Assembly: GCA_951217055.1 (NCBI GenBank)
Contig: OX578276.1
Span: 15,855,430-15,919,429 of the forward strand
From: Gerris lacustris
Taxonomy: Eukaryota > Arthropoda > Insecta > Hemiptera > Gerridae
Reading direction: 5' to 3'
DNA: 64,000 nucleotides
The notes beneath the pieces were generated by a model, which saw only the letters and a list, made by a program, of their open reading frames with translations, made no database searches and was not told where the DNA came from. Each line of letters starts with the position of its first letter. Position 1 is the first letter of the stretch. Shown here piece after piece: positions 44,591 to 57,044 of this stretch. Position numbers and translations under genes: made by a program.

Positions 44591-45339
44591 TTTTATCAAA
44601 TTACATGTATAGTCATCAAGTGGAAGCAAGCAGTGCGAATACCTCAATGCCAAACCATTACTTACGCTTTTCATTTCATAGGAACACTAAAAACATGCTT
44701 TCTTTTTCACCAGATTCATAATTTTAATCAGTCAATGGTTACTCTAGACTCTAGAAGACTTTATAATGAAACTTACCAGTGAGTTTATTTGTCTGCTAAG
44801 GGTAAAACGATTTATAAAAATAACCTACTTGTCTGACAACCGAAAATGTAACCCAACTGGGAATCGAAACATGTCCAATCAACTGAACTTTAATTTCCCT
44901 GTGGAATTACCTTATTCTATACTAATGTGACTGCTCATCCAAAATAGCACATGATTAATCTATGCGCCACACTCAGTGCCAGACTATTTGTAATTGTAAA
45001 GATAGAACATAAATTGGGTTACCTGTGTAACCTTAGCATAAAATCTAGTTTCTCTACCTATTTGATAGTCACTCTGAAACTATGTCCTTGAAAAAGTTTC
45101 AATACCATCTAAATTTCACGGTTTCTGCTCAAAGCTATTTTAAAGGGATAGTTAATTTCTACCTTACCTTTAGTCTTATCTAAACAGTTGAACTAGACTC
45201 AATTTAATTTAAAAATACTTTATTGACCTTGTTACACTTATTTAATTAAATTTTATATCGTAGTCGTAGTAAGATAATAATAAAACGTCAGTTAGGTTGC
45301 GCCATAGATTTCTCATAACCCATTGGAGGAATAGTATAA
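44591..45339. other. non-coding DNA sharing a block with 51120..51320
   Basis: ataattttaatcagtcaatg, aataacctacttgtctgaca and accgaaaatgtaaccc recur in order at 51160..51305. No gene. Confidence 0.4.
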
Positions 45340-45343
45340 AATA

Positions 45344-46245
45344 ATGCTTATTATTAAAATGTACAATATGATGAAGGATGTGGTTTATAATATGGTGTAT
45401 AATGCAGTGTATAATAGGAAGTGTAATGTGGTGTATAATACGGTGTCAAATATGGAGTGTAAAATGGTGTGTAATATGGTGTGTAATATGGGGTACGTTT
45501 GGTGTCTGTCAGTCTGCTTAGGCAATAGAAGAATCAGGGAGAGAATTCTTCACTTGGACCCACCTAGTGCTCAATTGCTCAATGGACCCATTTAGTGGTC
45601 TTTGGTCTATGTCTCTGGGTATTAAACTCCCTGGAAAAAAAATATAGGGTATATTGTGGATAGTAATGTGGTGTATAAAATGGTGTATAATGTGGTTAGT
45701 AATGTGATTAGTATTGTGGTGTATAATGTGGTTGGTAATGTGGTGTATAATATGATTGGTAATGTGGTGTATAATACGGTGGGAAATATGGAGTGTAATA
45801 TGGTGTGTAATATGAACTGTAATATGGTGTGTAATATGGAGTGTAATATGGTGTGTAATAATATGGAGTGTAATATGGTGTGTAATATAGGGTACGTTTG
45901 GTGTCTGTCAGTCTGCTTAGATAATAGAAGAATCAGGGAGAGAATTCTTCACTTACCCGAGTTTGCTCAATGGACCCACCTAAGTGGTCTATGTCTCTGG
46001 GTATTAAACTCCCCGGGGTATATTTTGGTTAGTAATATGGTGTATAAAATGGTGTATAATGTGTTTAGTAATATGGTGTATAATGTGGTTAGTAATATGG
46101 TGTATAAAATGGTGTATAATGTGATTAGTAATGTGGTGTATAATATGGTTGCGGTAATGTGGTGTATAATTTGGTTGGTGATGTGGTTTATGATGTGGTG
46201 AATGATGTGGTGAATGATGTGGTGTATAATGTGGTTGGTAATAAG
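45344..46245 (+). repeat. low-complexity minisatellite gtgtataatgtggt / gtgtaatatgga
   Basis: Irregular 12-24-bp units, interrupted twice by the same unique block (ggtacgtttggtgtctgtca...aagaatcagggagagaattc, 45491..45640 and 45893..46015). Because the units are multiples of three, frames of 83 and 181 codons stay open, reading (V)VYN(M/V)V repeats. I do not regard them as genes. Confidence 0.75.
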
Positions 46246-46342
46246 TTGAGTAAAAGTAAATATATCAGAGAAACAAGTAAAATAAATTTCAGAATATATA
46301 TGTTAATAAAAACTTTTATCTACGATTGATACGAAATATAAA

Positions 46343-46892
46343 CATTATATTTCTGTTTAGATGCGTAGAAAGTGATTCTTTACGTACTTGTATTCATTGC
46401 GCATGCGCGTCTCATAGTTCTAAAGAATTCCTCTTCTTTACCACACTAGTGCGGTAAAGAAGAGAAATTCTTCAGCTTTACGCACGATTAGCGAGTTTGT
46501 TTACATTTAACAGAACTAATGTGCTATTATTTTTATTAAAGTAACTGTTTATATCGAGTTTTTAGTGAAAAACAATGAGTAAATCAAGTGGCTTTGACGA
46601 AAATGTAGAGGATAATACTCCTCCAGAAATAATTAATTCGGCAAAAAATACAACTCAAGATTAATGCCATCTTTATCAAGAGAAGAGATACGAACTTACA
46701 TACAGCAAGTTTATTTTTTTCTGTATTTATTATTTAAATCTAACAATCGTAGATAAAGTACGGTACGCAACTCGTGCAAAAACGGCATTTGCATTGCTCG
46801 TGTGGTTTTACTACCCTCGCTGTCGTTCGGGTGCAAACTCCACACTCGCATGCAAAATGCTACTTTCCGCACTCGACGCGTAATGTACTATT
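46343..46892 (+). mobile_element. hairpin-ended repeat, copy 3 (inverted relative to copies 1 and 2)
   Basis: Same landmarks reversed: catgcgcgtctcatag, ttctttaccacactagtgcg and actcgacgcgtaatgtacta. The ORF start atgagtaaatcaagtggctt at about 46575 reads MSKSSGFDENVEDNTPPEII and stops early. Confidence 0.6.
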
Positions 46893-46941
46893 AAAGCATT
46901 AAATAATAAACCATAATAAAACCAAATAGCCCAAAATATTG

Positions 46942-47475
46942 CGATGGTGTCAAGCTAAAAGGGAATAACCAACATTTTTTTGGAAAATCACTTATTACCT
47001 TCCCATAATAACAGAGGATGTTTAGAATCAAATGCTGAAAGGATATAACTGAAATCACAATATTAAGATAAATAATTAAGAATTATTGCATTTTTTTAGG
47101 GAATAACCAACATGAAGTCACTTATATTGCTTTGCAAAAAGGTAATAACCAACATGAGTGGTGAAAAAATGCCTCTATGAAATGAATAACTGAAGGGAAT
47201 AACTGCGAGATTTTGGGGAATAACCATCATTAGGGTTATGAAATGAATTACTGAAAGGGAATAACCAACATATCACTTTAATATTTTCATGCAAATAGAT
47301 ATTTCATTAAATTCAGCACTGATCTTATTAATTTTTATTTAATAGTAACCCTTTGGGCTATTCAAAAAACTAATCACTTCAAAAATTGAAACAGTTAGGT
47401 TTAAATAAAGCTATTTAATGTTCTAGTGAAAAATTGTTATGAAGTAGGTTATTCCCTTTTAGCTTGACACCATCG
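46942..47475. mobile_element. MITE, 534 bp, with internally iterated end motif
   Basis: cgatggtgtcaagctaaaag at 46942 is exactly inverted at 47475, for a 30-bp or longer TIR. The terminal motif gggaataaccaacat recurs inside at about 46961, 47099, 47143, 47216 and 47259. No ORF. Confidence 0.78.
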
Positions 47476-47879
47476 ATATAATTGTCATCACTGAGATTAA
47501 AAGTGTGATTGCTTTGAATGATTTACCAGCGCAATCATATTTATTTTCAATCAATATTAAATTAATGTTTGACTACGCACGTGCAAATTCATTAATTAAA
47601 TTTGGACGCTATGCAATTCTGACATACAATCCAAATTTAATTAAAATCAATCAGGTAATTTTTAAGGGCGGTCACTGAAATGTTAACGGACGAAACCGAC
47701 AGACAGACAGACAGACACCAGACAAAAAATGTTTTCTAATGTCGGAATCGCATTTCGGGTTTTAAGCAAAGTAAAAAGTAGAAATATAAATTTGAAAAGG
47801 TTTTATTGTTTTTTGTTAATACAAATAAAATAGAATAAATTAAGTGAAAAAAAGTCCAGTCATGCACCACGACTTAATG
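47476..47879. other. non-coding DNA with a repeat fragment
   Basis: About 47620..47760 is a diverged copy of the caaatttaattaaaatcaatc ... cagacagacagacagacac series. Nothing else. Confidence 0.4.
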
Positions 47880-48482
47880 AGCGAATTTTCAAAGAAATCT
47901 GCGTATTATTGGCTTAAGAAAATATAGGAAAATTTTGGTTTAGAATTTGCATGGGGGAAAAAATAATTGGTACACAGGGGTACGAGGTACAAAAGTCAAA
48001 ATCGTATTTACCCTTCAAGATGCATGTCGTTGGAAAGCTCTTTAAGAGTACAGTAATTGTTGTTATGTACACTTTTAACATATTTTCATATAAAAGGGGG
48101 GTTAAATGGAAAAAACACGTTTTTATGCTATTTTTGAACCTAAATTGTAAAAATTTAACCCCTAAATGAACTCCAAAAATTCTGGCCAACGAACTCATCC
48201 TTTCTTTTGATATTATTGACATTTTAAAATTTGTTTGAAATTATTAAGTGCATCATAAGGGGAGATATCGTCTGGAGTGACACATATATACATACATATA
48301 TACATACATATATACATACATATATACATACATATATACATACATACATAAAGACAAGTGTTAAATTTTAGGAATCGATTCAGAATGGTCTAAAACGGAT
48401 TTCCATGGAAAATTTTTTCAAAAATTCGCATTACAAAAATTTTGAAGCCATTGCAATAGCGTAATTTTCTTTGAAAATTCGC
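47880..48482. mobile_element. TIR element agcgaattttcaaagaaa, copy 1
   Basis: agcgaattttcaaagaaa at 47880 is perfectly inverted at 48465..48482. It contains an (acatat)n microsatellite (about 48288..48352). Copy 2 is 55587..56276. The opposing frames of 102 and 72 codons are incidental. Confidence 0.72.
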
Positions 48483-48920
48483 TAAAACTATTTACTTTCC
48501 CATAAAAGTAGTAATAAATAAAAAGAAAATATTATGATGGCTCAAAAATTCTATGTTACCTAATCGATTTAAACGTTTTGAGGTACCCTGGGTCCTAAAG
48601 TGTTTTTTTTTTTAATCTGTCTGTTGTCTGCAGTCTGTGTGTTGCGAGGAGCCTGAACTTATAGCCCGATTTTGACGGCCTTTGGCATAAGGTACAAAAA
48701 AAATCATTCACCGAGGTAAAATCGAGAAATGAATTTTAGCTATAAATTTGGAGGCCTGCCCACCAAAAACTCTGAAAAAATTATTTCTCTAAAACGGTTC
48801 TGACGATTTTGATTATACAAAAAAAAAATCGGGTACAGGGTAACTCGGAACTTTTCCTCACTTCAGAGGCCACTAAAGTAGCCTCTCCAGCTGCTTCCCA
48901 GGAGGAGGAAGCAGCATTGG

Positions 48921-48953
48921 ACGTGGTCAGTACTTGGATGGGTGACCGTTCTG
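48921..48953 (+). repeat. 5S rRNA-like fragment (C-box region)
   Basis: ggtcagtacttggatgggtg then accg closely matches the internal promoter region of eukaryotic 5S rRNA (usual form ggttagtacttggatgggag). The rest of the 5S gene is absent, so it is a relic or part of a 5S-derived SINE. Confidence 0.5.
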
Positions 48954-49194
48954 AACAAACTAATTTATTATCATTCTTCAAAAAAAACTTATTTTTAATA
49001 CCTATATTTTATTAAATTATTTGAAGTTTGGCGGTATTTTGACAGTTGTAAACAAACGTTGACGACATCAAAATTATCGCACTAATAAATAATTATATTC
49101 GATTATAACTTTTAAACTAATTAATGGAATTTCATCGGGGGTTTTTTTATATTTGTTCCTTAATTTTTTCCGGTTCCAACGATATGCTATATGT

Positions 49195-49450
49195 CAAAAA
49201 CCTATTTATACTTTCGGTATTATTAACCGTCAAAGTTTAAAAAATCAAAAATTGATAACTTCAAAATGGCGGCCAATATCAAAATGAATTGGTGGGGTTG
49301 TTTGTCATACAGAGAGGTACATTCGTGCCAAATTCACTCGATCAGGACCATTGTCGATTTATTAGGTTTTTCTTTATATATTTGCTGACTCAATAAACTG
49401 GGTTCAAGATGGCGGAAAAATTTGATTTTCCGGGCGGCACCACTACAGTT
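49195..49450 (+). repeat. dispersed repeat with atggcggcc, pair of 25780..26035
   Basis: Shared order: atactttcggtattattaa, cttcaaaatggcggccaata, tttgtcatacagagaggta, aaactgggttcaagatggcg. Confidence 0.7.
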
Positions 49451-49885
49451 AAGGACTGCTTTTTCTGCCAAGTTTCAACTCTCTAAGTTAAATACCTTGG
49501 ACGCTACGATGATAACATACACACACACATACATACGTACAGACGTCATGCTGAAAACCACTCAGGAGGTCTTAAAAACACCCAAAACGGATAATTCCGT
49601 TGAAATCTCGAAAAAAAAATGTTTTGGTGAAAGCAGTACCTACTTTTCCTACTATATAGGTAGTGAAGAAAAGGAAAAATCCTTTAATCTAGTCCATTAT
49701 ACAAATCGAATGCTATAAGTGGTTTTCCCGGAAAAAAATCTAGTTTCTGAGATATTGATGAAAATAAAATTGAAATTTTTTAAAATGGAAAGCCAATAAA
49801 GACAACAACCTTTTGAATATGTTTTTGAAAAATCAATTAAATGAGTTATCATGGAATAAATACAGTGTAAACATATATATGAGAA

Positions 49886-51510
49886 AGTTTGTCTCGAACC
49901 GATGTTTTGAATCAAAATTAACGTTTTTATAATTATTAGTTTGGTTTGATTTGATTTGATTAAATACGGTTTTGTGTTTGATGTATTTACTGTTTTCAAT
50001 CAGGTTTACCAATGTCAAGTGTGTCTCTCGGTGTATTTATGATTTTATCAACCTACACTGCTCAATTTTTTAATTAAATACTAATTTATTGATGTTTCTC
50101 GTTGTGTAAAGAGTGGGGTTTTATATGAATAAATATATTTTTAGAATTTAATAATACAATTTGAATTTAATCTGAAACTTTCTGTGTTTGTGAATTTTTA
50201 CTTTTTTCTTAATAAATTAAAAATAGAAGCGTCTGTGAAGGAAAAAACAAGTATTGAAAGAAATAATAATTACTACGTTTCCATGATGTTTAAATACGAA
50301 TTGAATCCTGATTTGGGATTTAACTAGTTAGGTGTTTCCATGAGTAGTATTCAATACGTATTCTATATTACGCTAATGAATAATAATAGGAAATTGTGAA
50401 TCCTTCACCTTCTATAACCGGGTTCATACTATCGTCCTACATAGGATCGGGAGATATACGGATCCAATGTAGGTGTAACTTTTGAGGATCCTAAAAAAAT
50501 CCCGTTTAGCACTTGCCAGGAAGATACTAAAAGGGTTTCTTCGGTCATTAAAATTCATATATCCTACATTATTTGTTTTATTTTTATAAAATATGTTATA
50601 AAAAGTTGCACTTTGGAGAAGTAGGGTGTGCATATATTATCCTTTAGCATCTTCGCTATGTAAATATTTAGTTCTTTTAGGGTAATGGCCGCCATTTTGG
50701 AAACTCAAATATAAATTTGTGATTCACATTTCAATACATTTAAAATGCTAACCAACTTGAAAATTGCAAAGAAATAAAAATTTTGGGTAACCATAGTTAT
50801 ACTACACCACCATACATTTCTAAAATTTGACTTTTTTATATTAACTCCCGGAAATATCATTTGCCCGCACAGAAATGTATTTTTATGTATTTTTTTCCTA
50901 ATTTTTAGGACCTGGTCTTATGTTGCGATCAGTTCGCAATTTCTGGCTGATCGAAGACATTTTGAATTGTGAAGAAATGTTTAACTTGTCTACCAAATTT
51001 TAAATCTCTAGCTACAATAGGTCGGGAGATATACTCCAAGATGCGACGGACGGACGGACCAACTACCAAAAGCATAAGGGTTTCTAGAATGATCTCAAAA
51101 ACCTAAAAAGAGATTACAAAAAAAATCTTGGTGTTCTCCTGATTACATTTTTACCAAATTTATAATTTTAATCAGCAAATGGTTACTTTTGACTCAAGAA
51201 AACTACAATGAAACTTTTCAAAGAGTGTATTTTTTTGCTAAGGCTAAGGATAAGCTGATTTGTGAAATAACCTACTTTCCGACAACCGGAAATGTGACCT
51301 CACAAGGGTAAATCGTATTTAATAATACAATTTTAATTTAGTTTTTTGTATAGATGATCTTTACTTTTTTCTAAATAAATCTGAAATAGAAGCGTTAGTC
51401 CGTTAGTGCGAAGGACATAAAGAAGTATTTAAATTAAAATCGTTTCCACGTAAAAAGATTTCGTGGAAACACTATTTATTTGAATCCTTATTCTAATATA
51501 AAGTCTTTTT
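49886..51510. other. AT-rich DNA with repeat fragments, no gene
   Basis: acgtttccatg...gtttccatgag (50277..50345) looks like a small MITE. 50150..50240 and 51330..51400 share tttacttttttctta..aatagaagcgt. 51120..51320 pairs with 44690..44890. ggacggacggaccaac at 51049. Confidence 0.4.
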
Positions 51511-52162
51511 ACTTTTTCATTTAAAGAGAAAGTATTGTGATGGCGCGATTTTGATGGATTTACACGTTTTAAGGTCCAAAATAGTGGTTTTTAAAAAATA
51601 TCCATCATAAAAATGTGGAAACGCGTCAAGCCTAAACTACTGGGCAGATTGTGACTAAATTTGGCATACAGTTCAGAAACACACCCCAAGGAGAAATCAA
51701 GAAACAAATTTTAGCCCCATATTTGGGAGTGTTACCCCCCAAATTCTTTAAAAAAAAAAAAATGGAAAACATTATTTCTCGAAAACGGTTCTGACGATTT
51801 TGATTAAAAAAATTTAAAATGTTATCCATTTTATAAATACGAATCTAACGATATAAATCGTTTTCCCGGGAAAAATCTAGTTCCTTAGAAAATAGATTTA
51901 AACGCGAACGGAGAGAGGCCGGTTCGATTCCCCACCGGCGATAAGTAATTTTTATGTATCATTTTGATAAAATATTCAAATAGTAATTAAATTTACTTAC
52001 AAAAACTAATTCCGTTTCCAAAAAAAAATATTGTGAGATATTGATGAAAATTAATCTGATAATGTTGAAAATGGAAATCAGAATGTATGTTTTATTTTTA
52101 AATCAATTAAATGAGATATTATGAATATTAATTTAAATACAGTTTGAACAATATGAGAAAGT
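51511..52162 (+). mobile_element. ACTTTCTCATAT repeat family, near full-length copy
   Basis: From actttttcatttaaagagaa to atatgagaaagt, with acacgttttaaggtcc, actactgggcag, aaggagaaatcaagaaac, ttttcccgggaaaaatctag and B box ggccggttcgattcccc. Confidence 0.7.
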
Positions 52163-53439
52163 TTTAGTTTCTTACTACAGGTCATTTACAGGATCCGACA
52201 GAGGAAAGTATGCTTTATTAATGGTTAGTATATTTAAGAACATGTATTCGTCAGAGGGCAAAAGGAGAGCTCGTTGTGGTTGTCGAGCTTGTTGGTAGAT
52301 AATGATAAATCAGATGCAATATAACATCTGCTGGGGACGTGGCGCATCGCACGTTATATCGAAAATGGCAGTTCTGTAGTCCAAACGTAACGTTACTTCA
52401 GATATTATTCTAGCTGGCCCACGCAATCAACCTGATCGTCACACTCAACTAAGATGGGTGACTGTCTCTAACACTACAGGATCTCTAGTCAAAAGGAACC
52501 CCTTATGTCTTACCGTAGTGCTTGTAATCTTAACATAGTGACCGCACACAATGTAAAAAGAAAATAGAGTCAATACAGGGTGCACATTAAGACCCTATCG
52601 ACTGGCAGCAGTTTTTTTCTCAACCGCAGAAATATACAAAACTGCGCGCATTTAGTCGCAGAGCATAGGGCAGGGTAGTGGGTAGTACTGCACTACAAGT
52701 ATAATAGCCTATCGCCTATACGACACAATTGGATCTAGCGTCTCAATTCGCGTAGTATCGCATATTTCAGTGGTTTAGAAAAGCTTTGCCACCTTGTTCT
52801 CCATCGCCTCCGTCTCAATATGCGCATGGCCTAAAACTGCATCTCTTAATCTTTAGAAACGTACAGCTAGTATTCTAAAGCAAGATCTGCGGTTCAAATC
52901 TTTTTGCAGTTGCAGGTGGGAGACGCCGAAGAACACAAAGTCGTATCATCTTAGCGAACTACCATACCTTAAAAACTACTCGTCTGATTTGAATGATACT
53001 TGGACGGTATGTCAAAATTAGCCCAGAGTTGTTCTCAAATAAATTTCAAGTCTGCGTACTTTTAATATAAATGAGAGTGGGAATCAAAACCGGTCCAAAC
53101 AATCACACTTGCAATTCCTAGTCAGTTCACTATATTTTATACTCATGTGACCATTAAGTAAGAAGCTGTGGGTCACACTAATAATTTATAAGGGCAAAAC
53201 ATTTTTATCCGATACCTGAGTCTGTGAACCTTTAGGAATCCTCCTATAAAAACTTCTAAGGGAAATGAGTGTTCCACCTGACACTACCATCTACTCCAAT
53301 CATCATTTTAAACTACATATAAACTTATCATGATTAATATTAATTTGCTTAATATTAAATATTTAATGCATTAAGCTCGCTTCAACCGCGATGCCTAGTT
53401 AATATATTATTTAAAATGTGTTCTGTATAGGTGGTTGTT
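52163..53439. other. mostly unique-looking DNA, no gene confirmed
   Basis: Less AT-rich than its surroundings. A 51-codon open stretch (about 52386..52540, plus) reads ILAGPRNQPDRHTQLRW, which looks protein-like but has no start and no clear donor. From about 52965 on, sequence resembles other repeat fragments (aaaactactcgtctgatttg). Confidence 0.3.
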
Positions 53440-53875
53440 TTTCGATTTTCAACAAAATCAAATTTATTTTCATCAATATCTCAGAAACTAGATTTTTCAG
53501 GGAAAACGACTTAAATCATTAGATTTGTATTTAAATGGACTTCATTTTAGAATGTTTTAATAAAAATTGTCGGAACCGTTTTCGAGAAATAATTTTTTTT
53601 TTCACGTTTCTTCAGGGTTTTTAGGAGGCACCGTCCCCAAGGTATGGAGGTAAAATTAATTTCTCGATTTCTCCTCGGTATATGATTTTTCTGAATATGT
53701 ATGTCAAATTTCGTCAAAATCGGCCCAGTTAAGGCTCCACGCGTCTGCACAGACAGTCAGACGGAAATTTATTAAAAACCACTATTTTGTACTCAGGGGA
53801 CCTCAAAACGTGTAAGTCCATCAAAATCTAAAAATAAAATTTTCAATCCCAATACTTTCTCATTATATGATGAAG
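53440..53875 (-). repeat. ACTTTCTCATAT repeat family, inverted partial copy
   Basis: tctcagaaactagatttttc, aaaattgtcggaaccgtttt, aaaatcggcccag and aatcccaatactttctca in inverted order. Confidence 0.65.
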
Positions 53876-54332
53876 TAATAATTGGCTGCTTCACTGCCTG
53901 CTCACCTCATGAAGAAGAAGTGGCGAGAGTGTTAATAAGGCATTGGCCAGTTTCCCCTACTTTCTTATTTGTGGAAGGTGAGTAGTACCTTGCTTTAACA
54001 CTCAAAAAGACTTCAGCTACCGATGTTTTCCCTATCTTTCGATATTATTAAAAAAGTTTTGTCAAAACACAAGTAAGAAAGAGAATGATATACTAAACTC
54101 TGCGTTAAACAAGAATAAAGATAAAGGGAATAGTAAAAGAGAATTATTTTCCTATAAGGCACTAAACAAGGAAGAAAAGGGCGGGAAAGGGGGGGGGGGG
54201 GAAGAAAAGGGGCGCCGGACCACCGAGGGGTAATTTCACATTTTCTTTACTTTCTACATCCCTTTTGGGGTATTTCCCTATGTATAATATGTCTTTTGAA
54301 AGAGGATGATTTGACATAAAAGACAAGAGTAA

Positions 54333-54374
54333 CTGTATTTTTCTATCTAATCGCATTTAGATAGAAAAATACAG
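54333..54374. repeat. hairpin, 18-bp perfect arms
   Basis: ctgtatttttctatctaa / ttagatagaaaaatacag with a 6-nt loop. Confidence 0.85.
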
Positions 54375-54600
54375 AGACGGGGTTCGATTCCTCGCCGTGA
54401 CGCTCTGATTTATATGGCTCTCTATTGATCACATCATACTCGCTTCGGCGGTACAATGTACATATGTATGCTGTGTGAAGTGGCTGGAACTCTCTACCAC
54501 GGGGCGTAAAAAGGGCCTAAGTGATGGCCTAATTGCAAGGTTCGAACAAGTGGTCCGTCCTACCCGTTCTAGTAGAAAGTACTAGACTACTACTACTATA
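54375..54600 (+). repeat. SINE-like segment: B box, body, (act)n tail
   Basis: gacggggttcgattcctcgc is tRNA-like. It is followed by a GC-richer body (ggaactctctaccacggggc) and ends in tagactactactactatact, a simple-repeat tail as in SINEs. Confidence 0.45.
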
Positions 54601-55586
54601 CTATCAAAAGTATTCCTTTAATACAAAATATACCATACTTTATTACAATTTATCTAGAATAGATTAATTTTGGCTAGAAGAGTCAACCACATTCCTAGCA
54701 CCGTGGTAGTGCATGTGAACGTATAGCGACTAGGGGACAGACCACCTATTTTATACATATTAAATAATTATGAAATATCTGCTATACAAAAAAATATTTG
54801 TATGATACTTTTTTATGTACAAAAGAGACGTTTACAATATGAGTACTGCACTTTGAGTTGTTTGTTTATTAATGTTATTTTTAAGGTGGATATTATAAGA
54901 TAGCCGAGTAAAGGATGAAGGTAATCTTAGCTAAGAGCAAGGATAAGGAGTTCCCCAAGGGAACCAACTCCTCCCACGTCTTTCCACAATTTTCAACTTT
55001 CTTTTAGTTTCATCCAACAAACTTTTCTTCTACTTTGATACTAAAAATTATAAAAGAGGAATATTTGAGCAGAATACGTAAACAATCATATTTATGAACA
55101 TTTTAAAACATTTTTCATACCTATTTTAAAATGTAGGGAAAAATTAACATTTTACAGTATAACAAAATAAAAATAAAAAATCGTGCAATTAATTAATGCG
55201 TTGGTTTTCCGATTACATTCACGGCACGAAGTTTTATAAGAGAGGATTTCAAACCCTTGCTCACTTCACCATCAAATAGTATAATTAGCATTCCATAAAA
55301 CATAAAATATGAGTTTTCTAATTTTCAAAATTAAGTTGACACACGAAGAGGAAGAAATCTGTAAGGTTTTTAATATATTTATTAATATGGGTCCAATATT
55401 CCGTATATGAGAAAGTAAAAAGTAGCTTCCGCTTCTCCAATTTAATAGGAAAATTTGTGAAATGAGTCAATGAGCATAAAATTAAGTAAAATTAATAGAT
55501 TTTCAAGTATGAGAGTTAAAAAATAAGTAAAATTAGTAGATTTCCAAGTATATGAGTTTAAAAAAGTCCATTCATGCACCATGACT
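54601..55586. other. AT-rich stretch, nothing recognised
   Basis: No coding frame or clear repeat. Confidence 0.35.
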
Positions 55587-56036
55587 TAATGAGCGAATTT
55601 TCAAAGAAATCTGCGTATTATTGGCTTATGATAATATAGAAAAATTTTTGGTTAGAATTTGCATGGGTGAAAAAAAAAATTTTGTTACACAGGGGTACGG
55701 GGTACAAAAGTCAAAATAGTATTTACCCTTCAAGATGCATGTCGTTGGAAAGATCTTTAAGAGTGCAGTAATTGTTGTTATGTACACTTTTATAATATTT
55801 TTTTCATATAAGAGGTGGGTAAAATGGAAAAAACACGTTTTTATGCTATTTTTGACCCTAAATTGTAAAAATTTGACCCCTAAATGAACTCCAAAAATTC
55901 TGACCAACGAACTCACCCTTTCTTTTGATATTATTGATATTTAAAAATTTGTTTGAAATTTTTAAGTGCATCCTAAGGGGAGAGATATCGTCTGGAGTGA
56001 CACATTTATACATACATACATATATACAACATATAT

Positions 56037-56099
<63 letters not shown>

Positions 56100-56276
56100 T
56101 AGATACATATATACATACATAGATACATATATACATACATACATATAGAAAAAAGTGTTAAATTTTAGGAATCGATTCAGAAACCAGATTGCCATAGAAA
56201 AATGTTTCAAAAATTCGCATTAGAAAAATTTTGAAGCCATTGCAATAGCTTAATTTTCTTCGAATATTCGCTAAAA
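55587..56276. mobile_element. TIR element agcgaattttcaaagaaa, copy 2, with (AT)n expansion
   Basis: Same ends as 47880..48482 (right end diverged: tttcttcgaatattcgct). The microsatellite has expanded to (AT)n with tac/gat interruptions (56039..56140), giving several incidental Y/I/T frames on both strands. Confidence 0.72.
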
Positions 56277-57044
56277 TAAGTAAAATGTGTAGTTTTTCAA
56301 TTATGAGTATTAAAAAGTTAAGTTGATGCTTAAATTTTACGGTTTTACAAAGGTAGTACATATATAAATATACGAGCCCTTAGGCCCTTGGCAACGGCAT
56401 TAATTTTATACTTAGAAAAAAAAGTAAAATTAAGTGAATTAATTTGGATATATATTTAGATAAGTTATTATATCTATTTTGAAGATCAACAAATCATTTC
56501 GAGGTGCGTCGTCGGGGCACTACTCGATTACATAATTGATAGAGAAGGTACAAATGGATTTATGTACATGTTTTCACGTCCTCTCAGTCTAAAAAAGTGT
56601 TTTTTATATAAATATTGTTTTGTTATACATTATTGATTTGTTAATCTTTATTTAGATATTATGTATTACAGTGTTGTCTATAATTAATTTATAATGTTGT
56701 CACCATGGAGACAAAAATAAACAAATCATTCTCTCCGTTCTCTACAACACGATTGACTTTTTATTATAATTTAAGTTCTACACTAATAATATAAAATAAT
56801 GATTATTAATATATTACAAAATGACGCCTCTGTCGACTGTTGTCTGTCATTCGCATTCGTATAGTCTGTGTAGATGCGTGAAGCAATAATTGTATTCAAG
56901 TTTGGAATACAAGATCAGAAAATTCTACTCCCGAGGTGATATGAACATAGCTCTAAATGTGGCACAACAGCTACCCTCAAAAAACTCTATTTTATGAAAA
57001 AAAAATGTTTTTTAAATAATTTTTTGGTCCATTTAAAATAAAAT
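56277..57044. other. AT-rich stretch, nothing recognised
   Basis: A weak fragment of the ACTTTCTCATAT family at about 56830..57000 (tctgtgtagatgcgt, actcccgaggtgatat). No gene. Confidence 0.35.

Larger units (their letters stand above)
48519..49885 (+). mobile_element. ACTTTCTCATAT repeat family, copy interrupted by other sequence
   Basis: The 5' part (48530..48815: tattatgatggct, cgttttgaggtaccct, caccgaggtaaaatcga) and the 3' part (49715..49885: gttttcccggaaaaaaatct, tatatgagaaagtttgtct) are separated by about 900 bp. That insert holds the 5S-like fragment and the atggcggcc repeat (49195..49450). Confidence 0.55.

Noticed and set aside
45656..46201. 181-codon open frame (VVYNVVSNV-like repeats)
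   Set aside because: Produced by a minisatellite whose unit length is a multiple of three. No start context, splice sites or domain.
55858..56210. Overlapping Y/I-rich frames on both strands
   Set aside because: Translation of an (AT)n microsatellite within a TIR element.
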